Source of the DNA: a virus
Virus record (IMG/VR): IMGVR_UViG_3300042290_000219
Coordinates: 1 to 22,476 of that record
Strand: one strand, 5' to 3'
DNA length: 22,476 bases
Of this stretch, positions 14,202 to 21,289 are shown in pieces. Under the pieces are notes generated by a model that was not told where the DNA came from, made no database searches, and was given only the letters and a program-made list of their open reading frames with translations. A program made the position numbers and the translations under genes. Positions within the stretch are counted from its first letter, which is position 1; every line of letters starts with the position of its first letter.

Positions 14202-14646
14202 TGATCTGCGCTGTGAACGGGATGCTGCCGACTTGCCAGCGGTGCAGCCTGCGGCCGGGGATGTTGGACTGCACAGCGTCGAGCACCGAGTTCAGGCTGA
14301 CCTGGATGTTGACTTCGTCCCAACCGCCGCTTGAACAGGTGCCCCAGTAGTTGTAAAGGGTGCGCTGGACTGCTCCAGTGGAGGGTTCCCAGAGCACCGT
14401 GGTGACCTTGGCAACCCATAGGTTATCGAGTGCCTCGACAATCCAGGCGCGTGTCATCTCGATATTGGCGAACTGAAGCGTCGCGTCGAGGTTGTCGCCT
14501 TGGAGTGTGGCTACCGCTCCACCGAAGCTGAACGGCAGAAACAAGTAGCCGTCTACGTTCTGGTTGATCGCGTAATTCTGGAAGCGGTACTGTGCCGCTT
14601 GGCCGCTGGGGCCGATGTCGAGGAGGTGGCCGTAGGCGTATTCCAT
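14194..14646 (-). CDS. Minor tail protein, lambda L-like (150 aa)
   Basis: A 150-residue protein directly after the tape measure. It shows MEYAYGHLLDIGPSGQAAQY, then DGYLFLPFSFGGAVATLQ, EMTRAWIVEALDNLWVAKVT and a C-terminal NIQVSLNSVLDAVQSNIPGR with GRRL. The last part is typical of gpL-type proteins, which sit at the distal end of the tail and connect the tube to the J hub. I see no four-cysteine cluster of the iron-sulfur type described for lambda gpL; only one Cys is present. Its ATG shares the A of the tape measure stop (TAATG). The assignment rests on order and the general pattern. Confidence 0.72.
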   Translation of the reverse strand: MEYAYGHLLDIGPSGQAAQYRFQNYAINQNVDGYLFLPFSFGGAVATLQGDNLDATLQFANIEMTRAWIVEALDNLWVAKVTTVLWEPSTGAVQRTLYNYWGTCSSGGWDEVNIQVSLNSVLDAVQSNIPGRRLHRWQVGSIPFTAQISV

Positions 14647-17291
14647 TAGATGCCGACTCCTCTACGTGTGGCGGCGCTGTTTTTCAGGCTGCGCATGGCG
14701 CGGCGTTCGCCTTGGATAGCGCCCTGTTGGGCAGCTTGTGCCATGCCGGCCCTGAACTGGTCAGCCGTAACGTAGTCCACATTGTTGATGCGTTCCACGC
14801 TGTAGCGGACGTCGATAGGCTCCATTGCGGAGGTTGCTGTGCCACCGCTTCCACCGCCGATGCCGTTGCCAAAAACAACAGCCTCGCCACGGGCGCCACG
14901 CGAGTAGCGGGACATGGCGGCGGACATCTTGGATCGTGGAATGACGTACTCGGGCTCGCCGCCTTCGCCGATCAGAGCGCGAGTGGGGCCAGTAACAAAG
15001 CCGCCTTCGGCAAAAGCTCCGCCGGGGAACAAGGGTGTAGTGGATAAAGCACCTGTTCCCTGTAAACCAGGAGCGCCCATGGATCCAATGCCAAATCCCC
15101 CTAGTAGAGGAGAAAGTAGGCTTTGAAGTAACTGAATAGCTTGAAGTTTTAGTGCTTCGGCCGCAATACGCGCTGCCATGTCAATAAAATAATCTCCAAC
15201 ACTCTTGAAAAAATTAGATAGTCCTTCTCTAGCAGTCATTGCGCCAGAAATAATGCCTTTGAAAGACGCAGAAAAAGCATCGCCTATGGCACTAGCTGCG
15301 CCGATAATTTGATTTATTGGGTCGGTTAAAGCGGCTAGATTTTCTTTTATTTCTTTTATAGCGTCTGGTAGTCGCATATCAAAAATTTCGCGCATACCAG
15401 TGTCGTCCCATGTAATGCCGCCGCGCAAGTCATCTAAGGTGTTTTTTACTGCTTCGTCTATGTCACGAGCAAGCTCACGCAACTCGTCGTCACGTTGTAG
15501 TTGCGCATCTTTTAAGCGCACAATTTCTTGCGCGCGTATTACAGTCTTTTCTGTTTCATAGTTTGCGTTAAGTAGGGCTTTAGCTGTATCACGATTGATG
15601 TCAGCTACCTTTTGATCGTATTCCAAGCGAATTGCTAGTTCTTTATTGCCTTCGAAGAGTGCGTCGCGTATACCGTCTTGGGTGACGGACATCAGTTTCA
15701 TTGCTTCAAGATCTTCACGGAGTAAAGCCGTGCGATCTTCGGGCGGTTTCGGTCCTTTTTTACCGGCGCCACCTGTAGGGCCGAATTCGCTTGGTACCGT
15801 GAACGATTGGACTGGTGTACCAGGGCGTGGTATTCCGGCAGGCCAGTTTGCGCCATCCATTCCGGCGTTCAGGTTTAGTGAAGTAGCTAAACCGCCCCTA
15901 TTTTCACCTACGCCTCCTCTAAGCTTGTCTATTGAAGATAGAGTCCAATAAATAGCATTGAGTCCTGGGATCATGTTTAAGATTGCTGTGCCTACAGCTT
16001 GAATAGTCCCGGGAATGCTGTAAAAAGCAGTAGCAAATTTAACGCCTAGTTCTACAATATAAGCACCTAGTGAAATAACTTTTCCGGTAATTTCAGCTAG
16101 CTTTATAAGCGCGGGTGACATCGCTTTGACTATGCGGTCAAATGCTGTTACGACTGTATTTTGCGTGTTAGTAAAGCTGGTGTTTATTCCTGTGGTGGCG
16201 TTTGCAAACGCATTGGTCATTGCGGTTGCAGTTTCTTCGTAGCTGCTTCTAACTTTTGTAGCTCCTGCGGTGCCTGCGTTGGCTACCTCGACAAGAGTGT
16301 CGATCAAACTTTGGACGGATATTTCACCGTCTTTAGCCATTTTCAAGATTTCGGATCTGCTTACTTTGTACTTATCTGCAAGTGCTTGTTGGATATTTAT
16401 GCCTTGGCTTGTGAGTTGGTTAAGAGTTGCTTGGGTTACTTTTCCGGATTCCAGTGCGCTGGTGATTGAGTTGCCGGTTTTTTCAAATGACCCGCCGTAC
16501 GCTTCTGTGAGACGGGTTACGAGCTGGATTGCTTTTGCCTGATCTTCAAGGGCTAAGCCAACACCACGGATATTTTGAATAACAGCGGTAAATTTATCTA
16601 CATCGGTATTTGCAACCTTAAAAGCGTCGGAAAGTTGTTTTGTTTGTTGAGTAGAAAAGCCGATGTCATCACCAAGCTGTTTTATAGCTTGCCCCTTAGA
16701 GGCAATTTCACCTAGAAGTGTGCCAAGCAGCGAACCAGCGAAGCTACCGCCGGGACCTGCAAGACCACCAACTAGACCGCCGATGGCGCCACCGGCTGCT
16801 GCTCCACCGCTTTGGCCGAACAGTAGAGGGAATGCACCGCCGATAATGCTGCCGCTAATAGCTCCACCAATACGTCCGCCAACACCCCCACCACTTCTGG
16901 ATGCTGCTACTGCTGCAGAAGTTCTTGGCGGTAATGCCGGACCTTGGACGCCAACACCTGCATTTGCTGTTGGAACAGGTTTACGTTGTAGGATTATCTG
17001 TTGTTGAATTAACCGATTCTGACGATCTCTTGCTGCATTAGCTTGACCTAGTGCTTGCACATATTGGCGCACTGCATCTGCTTCAGCGATTGTTCCGGCT
17101 TTTACTTTATTAAGTGTTGCAGCAGCTTGTGCAAGATTTGCGTCATACGCATTAATACTTTGAGATGCGCCAGCTAGACGTTTGTTTACACTATCTACGC
17201 CTGTAGCAAGAGTATTTATCTGCTTAGTTAAAGCTTGGAGCTGCTGTACGCCCTTTACGCCAATCTCGATATCGGCTCTGTAGGCAGCCAC
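14646..17291 (-). CDS. Tail tape measure protein (881 aa)
   Basis: An 881-residue tape measure that sets tail length and is ejected with the DNA. The N-terminal helix (IEIGVKGVQQLQALTKQINT) and coiled-coil-like region reach about residue 105. A Gly/Ala-rich hydrophobic segment spans 135-195. A TMP_3-like domain follows at about 200-340, with LTSQGINIQQALADKYKVSR and ILKMAKDGEISVQSLIDTLV. More membrane-active helices lie near 390-450 and 730-755. A helical rod (AKALLNANYETEKTVIRAQE) lies in the third quarter. The end has AEGGFVTGPTRALIGEGGEP, a motif common at the C-terminus of phage tape measures. At about 0.15 nm per residue the tail would be near 130 nm (inference). The GTG start is read with a weak GGAA upstream. 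The region 15100-16650 is AT-richer than its flanks. Confidence 0.93.
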   Translation of the reverse strand: MAAYRADIEIGVKGVQQLQALTKQINTLATGVDSVNKRLAGASQSINAYDANLAQAAATLNKVKAGTIAEADAVRQYVQALGQANAARDRQNRLIQQQIILQRKPVPTANAGVGVQGPALPPRTSAAVAASRSGGGVGGRIGGAISGSIIGGAFPLLFGQSGGAAAGGAIGGLVGGLAGPGGSFAGSLLGTLLGEIASKGQAIKQLGDDIGFSTQQTKQLSDAFKVANTDVDKFTAVIQNIRGVGLALEDQAKAIQLVTRLTEAYGGSFEKTGNSITSALESGKVTQATLNQLTSQGINIQQALADKYKVSRSEILKMAKDGEISVQSLIDTLVEVANAGTAGATKVRSSYEETATAMTNAFANATTGINTSFTNTQNTVVTAFDRIVKAMSPALIKLAEITGKVISLGAYIVELGVKFATAFYSIPGTIQAVGTAILNMIPGLNAIYWTLSSIDKLRGGVGENRGGLATSLNLNAGMDGANWPAGIPRPGTPVQSFTVPSEFGPTGGAGKKGPKPPEDRTALLREDLEAMKLMSVTQDGIRDALFEGNKELAIRLEYDQKVADINRDTAKALLNANYETEKTVIRAQEIVRLKDAQLQRDDELRELARDIDEAVKNTLDDLRGGITWDDTGMREIFDMRLPDAIKEIKENLAALTDPINQIIGAASAIGDAFSASFKGIISGAMTAREGLSNFFKSVGDYFIDMAARIAAEALKLQAIQLLQSLLSPLLGGFGIGSMGAPGLQGTGALSTTPLFPGGAFAEGGFVTGPTRALIGEGGEPEYVIPRSKMSAAMSRYSRGARGEAVVFGNGIGGGSGGTATSAMEPIDVRYSVERINNVDYVTADQFRAGMAQAAQQGAIQGERRAMRSLKNSAATRRGVGI

Positions 17292-17330
17292 GGCGTTCCA
17301 CGCATACTCTGGTACTTCAGTTTACGGTGT

Positions 17331-17356
17331 AAAAAAGCCGCCGGGTTAGCGGCGGC
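17331..17356 (-). terminator. Rho-independent terminator between chaperones and tape measure
   Basis: On the minus strand GCCGCCG and CGGCGGC form a perfect 7-bp stem with a 6-base loop (17344-17349), followed by TTTTTT (17331-17336). The TAA that ends the G-T fusion (17346-17348) lies in the loop. On the plus strand only TTT follows, so it acts in one direction. Confidence 0.88.
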
Positions 17357-17872
17357 GTTTGGCCTTGTCCATCTCCTTTTGCTGGTCTTCGTTTAGGATT
17401 TGGAAGTAGGCGCTCCAGCCGAGTAGTTCTTCGGCGGTCATTGCGGTCCGAACTTCGGTAAGGGTTAGGCCCAGCTCCTTGGCGACGCCGAATTGGAGCA
17501 TGAGCCAGTTGTCCTTGCGGAGTTCGGCGCTCAGGATTTTGGGTCGATGGGCTCGGCGTCGTCGGTCAGGATCGCCAGCATCAGAGCTTGCAGGTCTTTG
17601 TCCTTGACTTCGTTTTTCAGGACGTCGACTTCGCCGACGTTGAAGAGTTTGGCGCCAGATTCGTCGAGGGCCTTGGCGATCAGCAGTTGAAGTGCGAAGG
17701 CGTTGGCGTCGTCGGACTTGGCTTGTTTCTGGGCGCGTTCGCGCTCAGCCATCGTCAGCGGTGCCACCCACATTTCAAATGTACTCCCATCGGACAGGTC
17801 TACTACTTTTTTGACTGGCTCCAGGTTGGCGGCCTTGCGGAGACGGTCGATTGCGCGTACAGGAACGGGCAT
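17346..17872 (-). CDS. Tail assembly chaperone G-T, made by -1 frameshift
   Basis: This is the long form of the tail chaperone, made when ribosomes slip back one base on CCCAAAA near the end of the G frame. It shares the first 112 codons with the short form. After the slip, translation continues ILSAELRKDNWLMLQFGVAK, with further EELLGWSAYFQILNEDQQKE, and ends at TAA 17346-17348, about 175 residues in total. In lambda the T domain binds tail tube subunits while G binds the tape measure. The T frame has no start codon of its own near the junction and is rich in real-looking residues (Trp, Tyr, Glu), which supports the frameshift reading. The stop falls inside a terminator hairpin. Confidence 0.85.
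17531..17872 (-). CDS. Tail assembly chaperone G (113 aa)
   Basis: The short chaperone between tail tube and tape measure genes: 113 residues, with a beta N-terminal part (VVDLSDGSTFEMWVAPLTMA) and helical remainder (ANAFALQLLIAKALDESGAK, KDKDLQALMLAILTDD). The VAPLTMAERERA segment resembles gpG-like phage tail chaperones. It stops at TGA 17531-17533, just past the slippery heptamer. It is expected to coat the tape measure during tail assembly and is absent from the virion. The Shine-Dalgarno is weak. The tube gene terminator ends 44 bases upstream, so a promoter or read-through must supply its mRNA. Confidence 0.88.
   Translation of the reverse strand: MPVPVRAIDRLRKAANLEPVKKVVDLSDGSTFEMWVAPLTMAERERAQKQAKSDDANAFALQLLIAKALDESGAKLFNVGEVDVLKNEVKDKDLQALMLAILTDDAEPIDPKS
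17537..17543 (-). promoter_or_regulatory. Programmed -1 ribosomal frameshift site CCCAAAA
   Basis: In the G reading frame the codons are GAC CCA AAA TCC TGA, giving the canonical X XXY YYZ heptamer C CCA AAA. Slipping back one base keeps both tRNAs well paired and enters the open T frame. A weak stem (TCCT/AGGA with GCG/CGC) can form just downstream. Position and product match the G/G-T arrangement known from lambda-like tails. Confidence 0.85.
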
Positions 17873-17915
17873 ACCAGTGCTTGGGGTATGGGATTAGTGT
17901 AGCGGAGTAGAAATG

Positions 17916-17940
17916 AAAAACCCCGGCTGGGAGGCCGGGG
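17916..17940 (-). terminator. Rho-independent terminator after the tail tube gene
   Basis: On the minus strand CCCCGGC and GCCGGGG form a perfect 7-bp stem around a 6-base loop (17928-17933), followed by TTTTT (17916-17920). It begins 30 bases past the tube stop, as expected for a strongly expressed structural gene. Confidence 0.9.
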
Positions 17941-17969
17941 GTTGCTGAACTGGCTGCGACAGCAGACTA

Positions 17970-18743
17970 TCAGGCGGCGCTGCTGAAGTCGAAGGTCGGG
18001 GTGCCAGCAGGGCGGAAGTTGACGGTCACCGATTGGGCGTCGTCGGGGTTGATGTTCAAGCTGGCCGAGGTCAGCACTGCATCGAACGAGATCGAGCGGC
18101 TCAGGGTCTCGCTCAGGGTGCCGCCGCTGAATACGCGGTCGGTGTAAAGCTTGAAGGCGGCGCCAGTCTGTTGGCGCTGGAGCACGTCCTCGATCATGCG
18201 GTTGGACAAGGCGGCGTCCTCGTTGGTCATGTAGACCGTGGCGGTGCCGGTGCCATCGCCAAAGCCGCTGATGTAGCTGCGGAAGGGCACGTACTGGCCG
18301 GGGGTTTGGCCGATGGTGGTGACGTCGATCTCAGCGCGGCTGATTTCGAAGCTCCAGTCGCGGACTTGGCCGACAACAGCGAAGTCGGCGTAGTACACCT
18401 CAAACTCGTTGGGGGCGACGGCAGTGCCGTCGTCGGTGATGGCGAGAATGGTGCCACCTGCAGAGGTCGAGACTGTCAGTGCGCCAGTGGCGGCGGTGTA
18501 GGACAGTACGAAGTAAGTGGTGGCAGCACTGATCGGGGCAGGCAGGGTGCCGGAACCTGCTTCGCCGGTTTGGCTGTTGATGACGCGGAATTTCACCGGG
18601 TCACCAGGCTTGAAGTTCAGGAACGGTTGAACGGTGATGACATCGGTGCTGATGTTAACGCCAGTCTCCGGGAAGTTGCCGTTGGTGCCGGCGGGTTTGT
18701 AGTAGAGAGCGCCGGACGTGCCGGACAGAACGGTGGTGGCCAT
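17970..18743 (-). CDS. Major tail tube protein (257 aa)
   Basis: The tube subunit that polymerises around the tape measure. N-terminal MATTVLSGTSGALYYKPAG is followed by an inserted beta segment (LNFKPGDPVKFRVINSQTGE, AATTYFVLSYTAATGALTVS) up to about residue 110. The tube core (VGQVRDWSFEISRAEIDVTT) is followed by SYISGFGDGTGTATVYM and closing strands RSISFDAVLTSASLNINPDD, SVTVNFRPAG. The ATG at 18743 is preferred; a TTG at 18755 would add four residues but begins an unlikely VRP leader. Location between tail terminator and chaperone genes fits. Two tip genes (8375-9684) encode proteins with the same pattern. A hairpin in the leader (GGGC/GCCC near 18770) and a strong terminator frame it as its own expression unit. 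Confidence 0.88.
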   Translation of the reverse strand: MATTVLSGTSGALYYKPAGTNGNFPETGVNISTDVITVQPFLNFKPGDPVKFRVINSQTGEAGSGTLPAPISAATTYFVLSYTAATGALTVSTSAGGTILAITDDGTAVAPNEFEVYYADFAVVGQVRDWSFEISRAEIDVTTIGQTPGQYVPFRSYISGFGDGTGTATVYMTNEDAALSNRMIEDVLQRQQTGAAFKLYTDRVFSGGTLSETLSRSISFDAVLTSASLNINPDDAQSVTVNFRPAGTPTFDFSSAA

Positions 18744-18784
18744 AGGGCGTACCAAGTGAACGTTGTTGGGCGGGCACTGCCCGG

Positions 18785-18804
18785 CTTAATACAGGTTAGC
18801 GCTC
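18785..18804 (-). promoter_or_regulatory. CTAACCT motif copy 3 with TATTAA, possible promoter of the tail tube gene
   Basis: Minus strand reads GAGCGCTAACCTGTATTAAG in the 75-base gap between the tail terminator gene and the tail tube ATG. TATTAA (18786-18791) is a plausible -10, 42 bases before the ATG. The sequence shares GCGCTAACCT with 2978-2997. There is no well-spaced -35, so a phage-specific or activator-dependent promoter is a guess. Confidence 0.35.
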
Positions 18805-18818
18805 AACACAAACATTTC

Positions 18819-19250
18819 CTATGACAACACAGTCGCTACGTAGGAAGTTTCGATGCGTCCCATAAAATGGGGAGACTCTTCCGTAGTGGAAAATGTTGGA
18901 CCGTTAATTTCACCGACTTTGAAATAAACACCGCTAGTGCTTTTTGTACTGTTGTTGATGTTTTCCAGCACGTTTACGGCAGTGGTCAGCAAAGTTTGGT
19001 TGCGGGCGGGGCCGCGTCCTTTTTCTGTAAAAATGCGGATGACAACTGCGCCACGAGCGTTGTCCACGCTGGAGGTAAGAGTGGGTTCGTTGGTAATGCC
19101 GAAAGTAACATTTACGCGGACGTATTCAGTGGTTGTGTTGGGTGGGACGGCCGTGATGTTGTCGAAGTAAACGGGTACTGCTGGGGTTAAAGCACCAAAT
19201 GCTGTAAGCAGTGGATTTTCGACCGCGGCGCGGATGGCTTGGTAGTTCAT
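18819..19250 (-). CDS. Tail terminator protein (lambda U-like, 143 aa)
   Basis: A 143-residue alpha/beta protein: MNYQAIRAAVENPLLTAFGA, a strand EYVRVNVTFGITNE, GAVVIRIFTEKGRGPARNQT, a helix LLTTAVNVLENINN and a closing strand MGRIETSYVATVLS. This fold order is that of tail terminators, which cap the finished tail and connect it to the head. It overlaps the upstream neck gene by ATGA and precedes the tube gene, the usual position. The subfamily is not certain. Confidence 0.8.
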   Translation of the reverse strand: MNYQAIRAAVENPLLTAFGALTPAVPVYFDNITAVPPNTTTEYVRVNVTFGITNEPTLTSSVDNARGAVVIRIFTEKGRGPARNQTLLTTAVNVLENINNSTKSTSGVYFKVGEINGPTFSTTEESPHFMGRIETSYVATVLS

Positions 19251-19852
19251 CGGGGGCTTCTTAGCGCGGCGTCCATTTCTATTTTGACTGCACGGTTTAT
19301 TCCGGCGGATGCGTAGGTAGCTAACCAGTCCAAGGGGGCTGTACGACTGGCACTTCCGTTTGGTCTACCGCCTGTTGTTTGGCCCCTATACGTGTTGGGT
19401 AGGCGAGTTGTGTCTTGGGGATCCCACTTACTTAAACCGAGTTGTGTTTGAGGAATTACAGCATCCTTGGGACGAATAAATGTCCCTTGTACTTCATCAG
19501 TGGCTTCAGCGGCGTAAGGGGAAAAATTGGAGATCCTGTAGACGATTTTGTCTTTTAAGACTGTTGTTCTGAATAGTGTTGCTGTGGCTTGGCGACCGGT
19601 AAATGGGGTAGATGCAAATTCGACTGGGCGGGGTTCGCCGGACTGGCCGTCGCCTTTGACGAGTTGACCTTGGGGGCCTTCAATTTGCCAGGAGTTTGAA
19701 AACTTTCCGGTCCAGCTTGGGCCGGCTTGCTGTACTTCTCGGACAACGCGCTCGGCTGCCAACGTAGGGCCAACCAATGCGAGTGATCCGCCTAGCCGGT
19801 CAAGTTCCTCTGCGAGTTCTTTGCCTCCTTGCCAGAAACCTTTTTTAGCCAT
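19247..19852 (-). CDS. HK97 gp10-like neck / tail completion protein (201 aa)
   Basis: A 201-residue protein. VVREVQQAGPSWTGKFSNSW and KIVYRISNFSPYAAEATDEV are the two signatures of the HK97 gp10-like family: a helix with a G.F..SW turn, then the strand and N.spYA.. loop. It is usually around 130-150 residues; here a Pro/Gly-rich insertion follows the second motif (KWDPQDTTRLPNTYRGQTTG) before the C-terminal helix. It joins the connector to the tail. Its ATG overlaps the previous stop as TAATG and its own stop overlaps the terminator gene start. Confidence 0.8.
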   Translation of the reverse strand: MAKKGFWQGGKELAEELDRLGGSLALVGPTLAAERVVREVQQAGPSWTGKFSNSWQIEGPQGQLVKGDGQSGEPRPVEFASTPFTGRQATATLFRTTVLKDKIVYRISNFSPYAAEATDEVQGTFIRPKDAVIPQTQLGLSKWDPQDTTRLPNTYRGQTTGGRPNGSASRTAPLDWLATYASAGINRAVKIEMDAALRSPR

Positions 19853-20229
19853 TACTGCGGCCTCGCAATAAAGGTGTGCATGACCGGATTGTCGCCGCGA
19901 TAAGACGTGATGTTGATGATCTTGGCTTCGCGGGTGGCGCCGTCTTGGGTGTATTGGATGCGGTCGGCTTCAGTGGGGTAATACGTCCCAAGCTCACTGG
20001 TGCCAATGATGACCTTGAGGTCGGTGGTTTGGTACAAACCTTCGGATTCGCGCGGGTTGAGGCGGGTGATGACGGCTTTGACTGTGACGGTGGTGTCGGA
20101 GCCAGTGACTGCTCCAGTTGTTGGGTTGTAGGTGCGTGGGGTGGCGGTTTTGATGTACGTGATGTTCTGGCCCCAGTCGGCGAGGAGTGAGGTCGGGATG
20201 GGGGCGAAGGTGGTGTCGATTAGGCCCAT
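19852..20229 (-). CDS. Head closure (head-tail joining) protein (125 aa)
   Basis: A 125-residue beta-barrel-like protein: MGLIDTTFAPIPTSLLADWG, TYIKTATPRTYNPTTGAVTG, VKAVITRLNPRESEG, LKVIIGTSELGTYYPTEADR and REAKIINITSYRGDNPVMHT. Length, predicted fold and position between connector and gp10-like genes match head-closure proteins that plug the connector after packaging. It starts one base after the connector stop and ends in a TAATG overlap. Family assignment is from pattern and order. Confidence 0.75.
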   Translation of the reverse strand: MGLIDTTFAPIPTSLLADWGQNITYIKTATPRTYNPTTGAVTGSDTTVTVKAVITRLNPRESEGLYQTTDLKVIIGTSELGTYYPTEADRIQYTQDGATREAKIINITSYRGDNPVMHTFIARPQ

Positions 20230-20230
20230 G

Positions 20231-20767
20231 TCAACCTCGGCGGAGGCGGACGGCGTAATTGGTGGCGCCGCCCATGCAATAGGCGCCGAGGTAGGTCTGG
20301 AGCCAGGGGTATAGGTCGAAGACGTTGTTCACCATGCCTGGCGTGGTGGAGCTGGATTTGTATTTGACCTTCAGTTCGCCGAGTTCCACTTGGTCGTAGA
20401 GGCCGGTCGTGCCGGTGCTGCCGGTGATGGCGTCGGTGTCGTTGGCGAGGGCGCGTGCCAGTTCGTAGGTGGCGACTTTGATTTCGGTTGGGATGACAGT
20501 GCAAACCAGTTCGATGCCGTCAACCTCGAAGTCTTCGCGGGGCCACTTCAGGGCTTGCGTGGTGGTGCAGCGGTCGCCGTAGAAGCTGAGGGCGTCGATC
20601 CAGCGGGTGGCGCTGATCAAGGCGCGGTTCTTTTGGTCGTCGGTTTTGTCGGTCCAGGTCGCGGAGTCCGGGACGGTTTCGAAGTAGGTGTTGGCGGCGG
20701 CCAACGTCACGTAGCTGTTGGCTGACGCGCCGGCAACAGTGGCATCAATGACGGCAGCCACAATCAA
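20231..20767 (-). CDS. Head-tail connector (HK97 gp6-like / DnaT-like domain, 178 aa)
   Basis: A 178-residue mainly helical protein. It has a SANSYVTLAAANTYFETVPD lead (the SYvs...A..Yf pattern), then KNRALISATRWIDALSFYGD, a QALKWPRE core and PTEIKVATYELARALAND. This is the pattern annotated in many phages as DnaT-like ssDNA-binding protein, but in structural operons it serves as the head-tail adaptor below the portal. The start is uncertain: a TTG at 20767 overlaps the previous stop (TGATTG) and a GTG at 20761 gives 176 residues; an AAAGGA lies upstream of both. The GC-rich sequence has no odd insertions. Confidence 0.8.
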   Translation of the reverse strand: MIVAAVIDATVAGASANSYVTLAAANTYFETVPDSATWTDKTDDQKNRALISATRWIDALSFYGDRCTTTQALKWPREDFEVDGIELVCTVIPTEIKVATYELARALANDTDAITGSTGTTGLYDQVELGELKVKYKSSSTTPGMVNNVFDLYPWLQTYLGAYCMGGATNYAVRLRRG

Positions 20768-20958
20768 TACATCCTTTGTTTGAGTCTAGCGCCAGTGCGT
20801 GATTTCCTTTGTTTGGCTGTTTCGCGCAAAATCATTGAGTGGTAAACCTTGGCGCCAAACATTTCCAGCTCGGCTTGGGCTTCTAGGTGTTGGCCGTATT
20901 GGACGTCAACAAAGCTGCGACAGTTATCCTGTAGTACGAAGAGACGCACTGTACTCAT
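20764..20958 (-). CDS. Small unknown protein in the head module (64 aa)
   Basis: A 64-residue protein: MSTVRLFVLQDNCRSFVDVQ, a helix HLEAQAELEMFGAKVYHSMI and a basic tail KQRKSRTGARLKQRMY. An ATG at 20958 is chosen; the frame remains open further upstream, but only as the antisense of the divergent HTH-like gene. The start overlaps that gene's ATG within CATG. It ends overlapping the connector start. The ribosome-binding site is weak (AGCAGG). Function unknown; the position suggests a head or neck accessory protein. Confidence 0.6.
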   Translation of the reverse strand: MSTVRLFVLQDNCRSFVDVQYGQHLEAQAELEMFGAKVYHSMILRETAKQRKSRTGARLKQRMY

Positions 20959-21232
20959 GCCTGCTCGCAAAGCTGCTGACAGCCTAGAAGTAAAGGAGGA
21001 ATCCGCACCATCCGCGTTGCCTGGTGACACTGTGCGCTCACTGGAGCCCGTTGCTGAGGCAATCCGCGAAATGTTTGCTGCGGGTAAAGATGCAGAGACG
21101 ATCCAGCAGGAATTGGCGGTTAGTCCGCATGTATTTCGTGAGTTGATTAGCCACTCGTACAAACTGGTGGGGCGTGCTCCAGAGATTTTTGAGTATCAGG
21201 AGCGGATGCGGATTGGTGAGATTGAAGGTTGA
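20957..21232 (+). CDS. HTH-like protein, plus-strand cargo gene (91 aa)
   Basis: A 91-residue protein on the opposite strand to the head genes. Residues 1-30 are polar and likely disordered. Residues 31-65 (PVAEAIREMFAAGKDAETIQ, QELAVSPHVFRELISHSYKL) fit a short helix-turn-helix of the kind seen in small DNA-binding proteins and terminase small subunits. The C-terminus is charged (EIFEYQERMRIGEIEG). It is followed 15 bases later by a bidirectional terminator, giving it a self-contained transcription unit, as in moron genes. It could be a regulator or an unusually placed packaging factor; no specific family is recognised. The ATG at 20957 is the first credible start, with poor Shine-Dalgarno. 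Confidence 0.68.
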   Translation: MPARKAADSLEVKEESAPSALPGDTVRSLEPVAEAIREMFAAGKDAETIQQELAVSPHVFRELISHSYKLVGRAPEIFEYQERMRIGEIEG

Positions 21233-21243
21233 GTAGATAAAAG

Positions 21244-21272
21244 AAAAGGCCCCCGGTAATGGGGGCCTTTTT
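21244..21272. terminator. Bidirectional terminator between major capsid gene and HTH-like gene
   Basis: GGCCCCC (21248-21254) and GGGGGCC (21261-21267) form a 7-bp stem with a 6-base loop. TTTTT follows on the plus strand (21268-21272), and TTTTCTTTT follows on the minus strand. It can end both the capsid transcript and the plus-strand gene's transcript. Confidence 0.92.
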
Positions 21273-21289
21273 GATGCCTTGCTGAAGGA

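Noticed and set aside
18033-18824. A 263-codon plus-strand open frame opposite the tail tube gene
   Set aside because: Shadow of the tube gene's codon bias; product is Gly/Val/Ala-rich without motif and has no sensible start region.
20993-20999. A perfect AAGGAGG Shine-Dalgarno sequence on the plus strand
   Set aside because: No start codon lies 5-10 bases downstream in any useful frame; it encodes Lys-Glu-Glu within the HTH-like protein.
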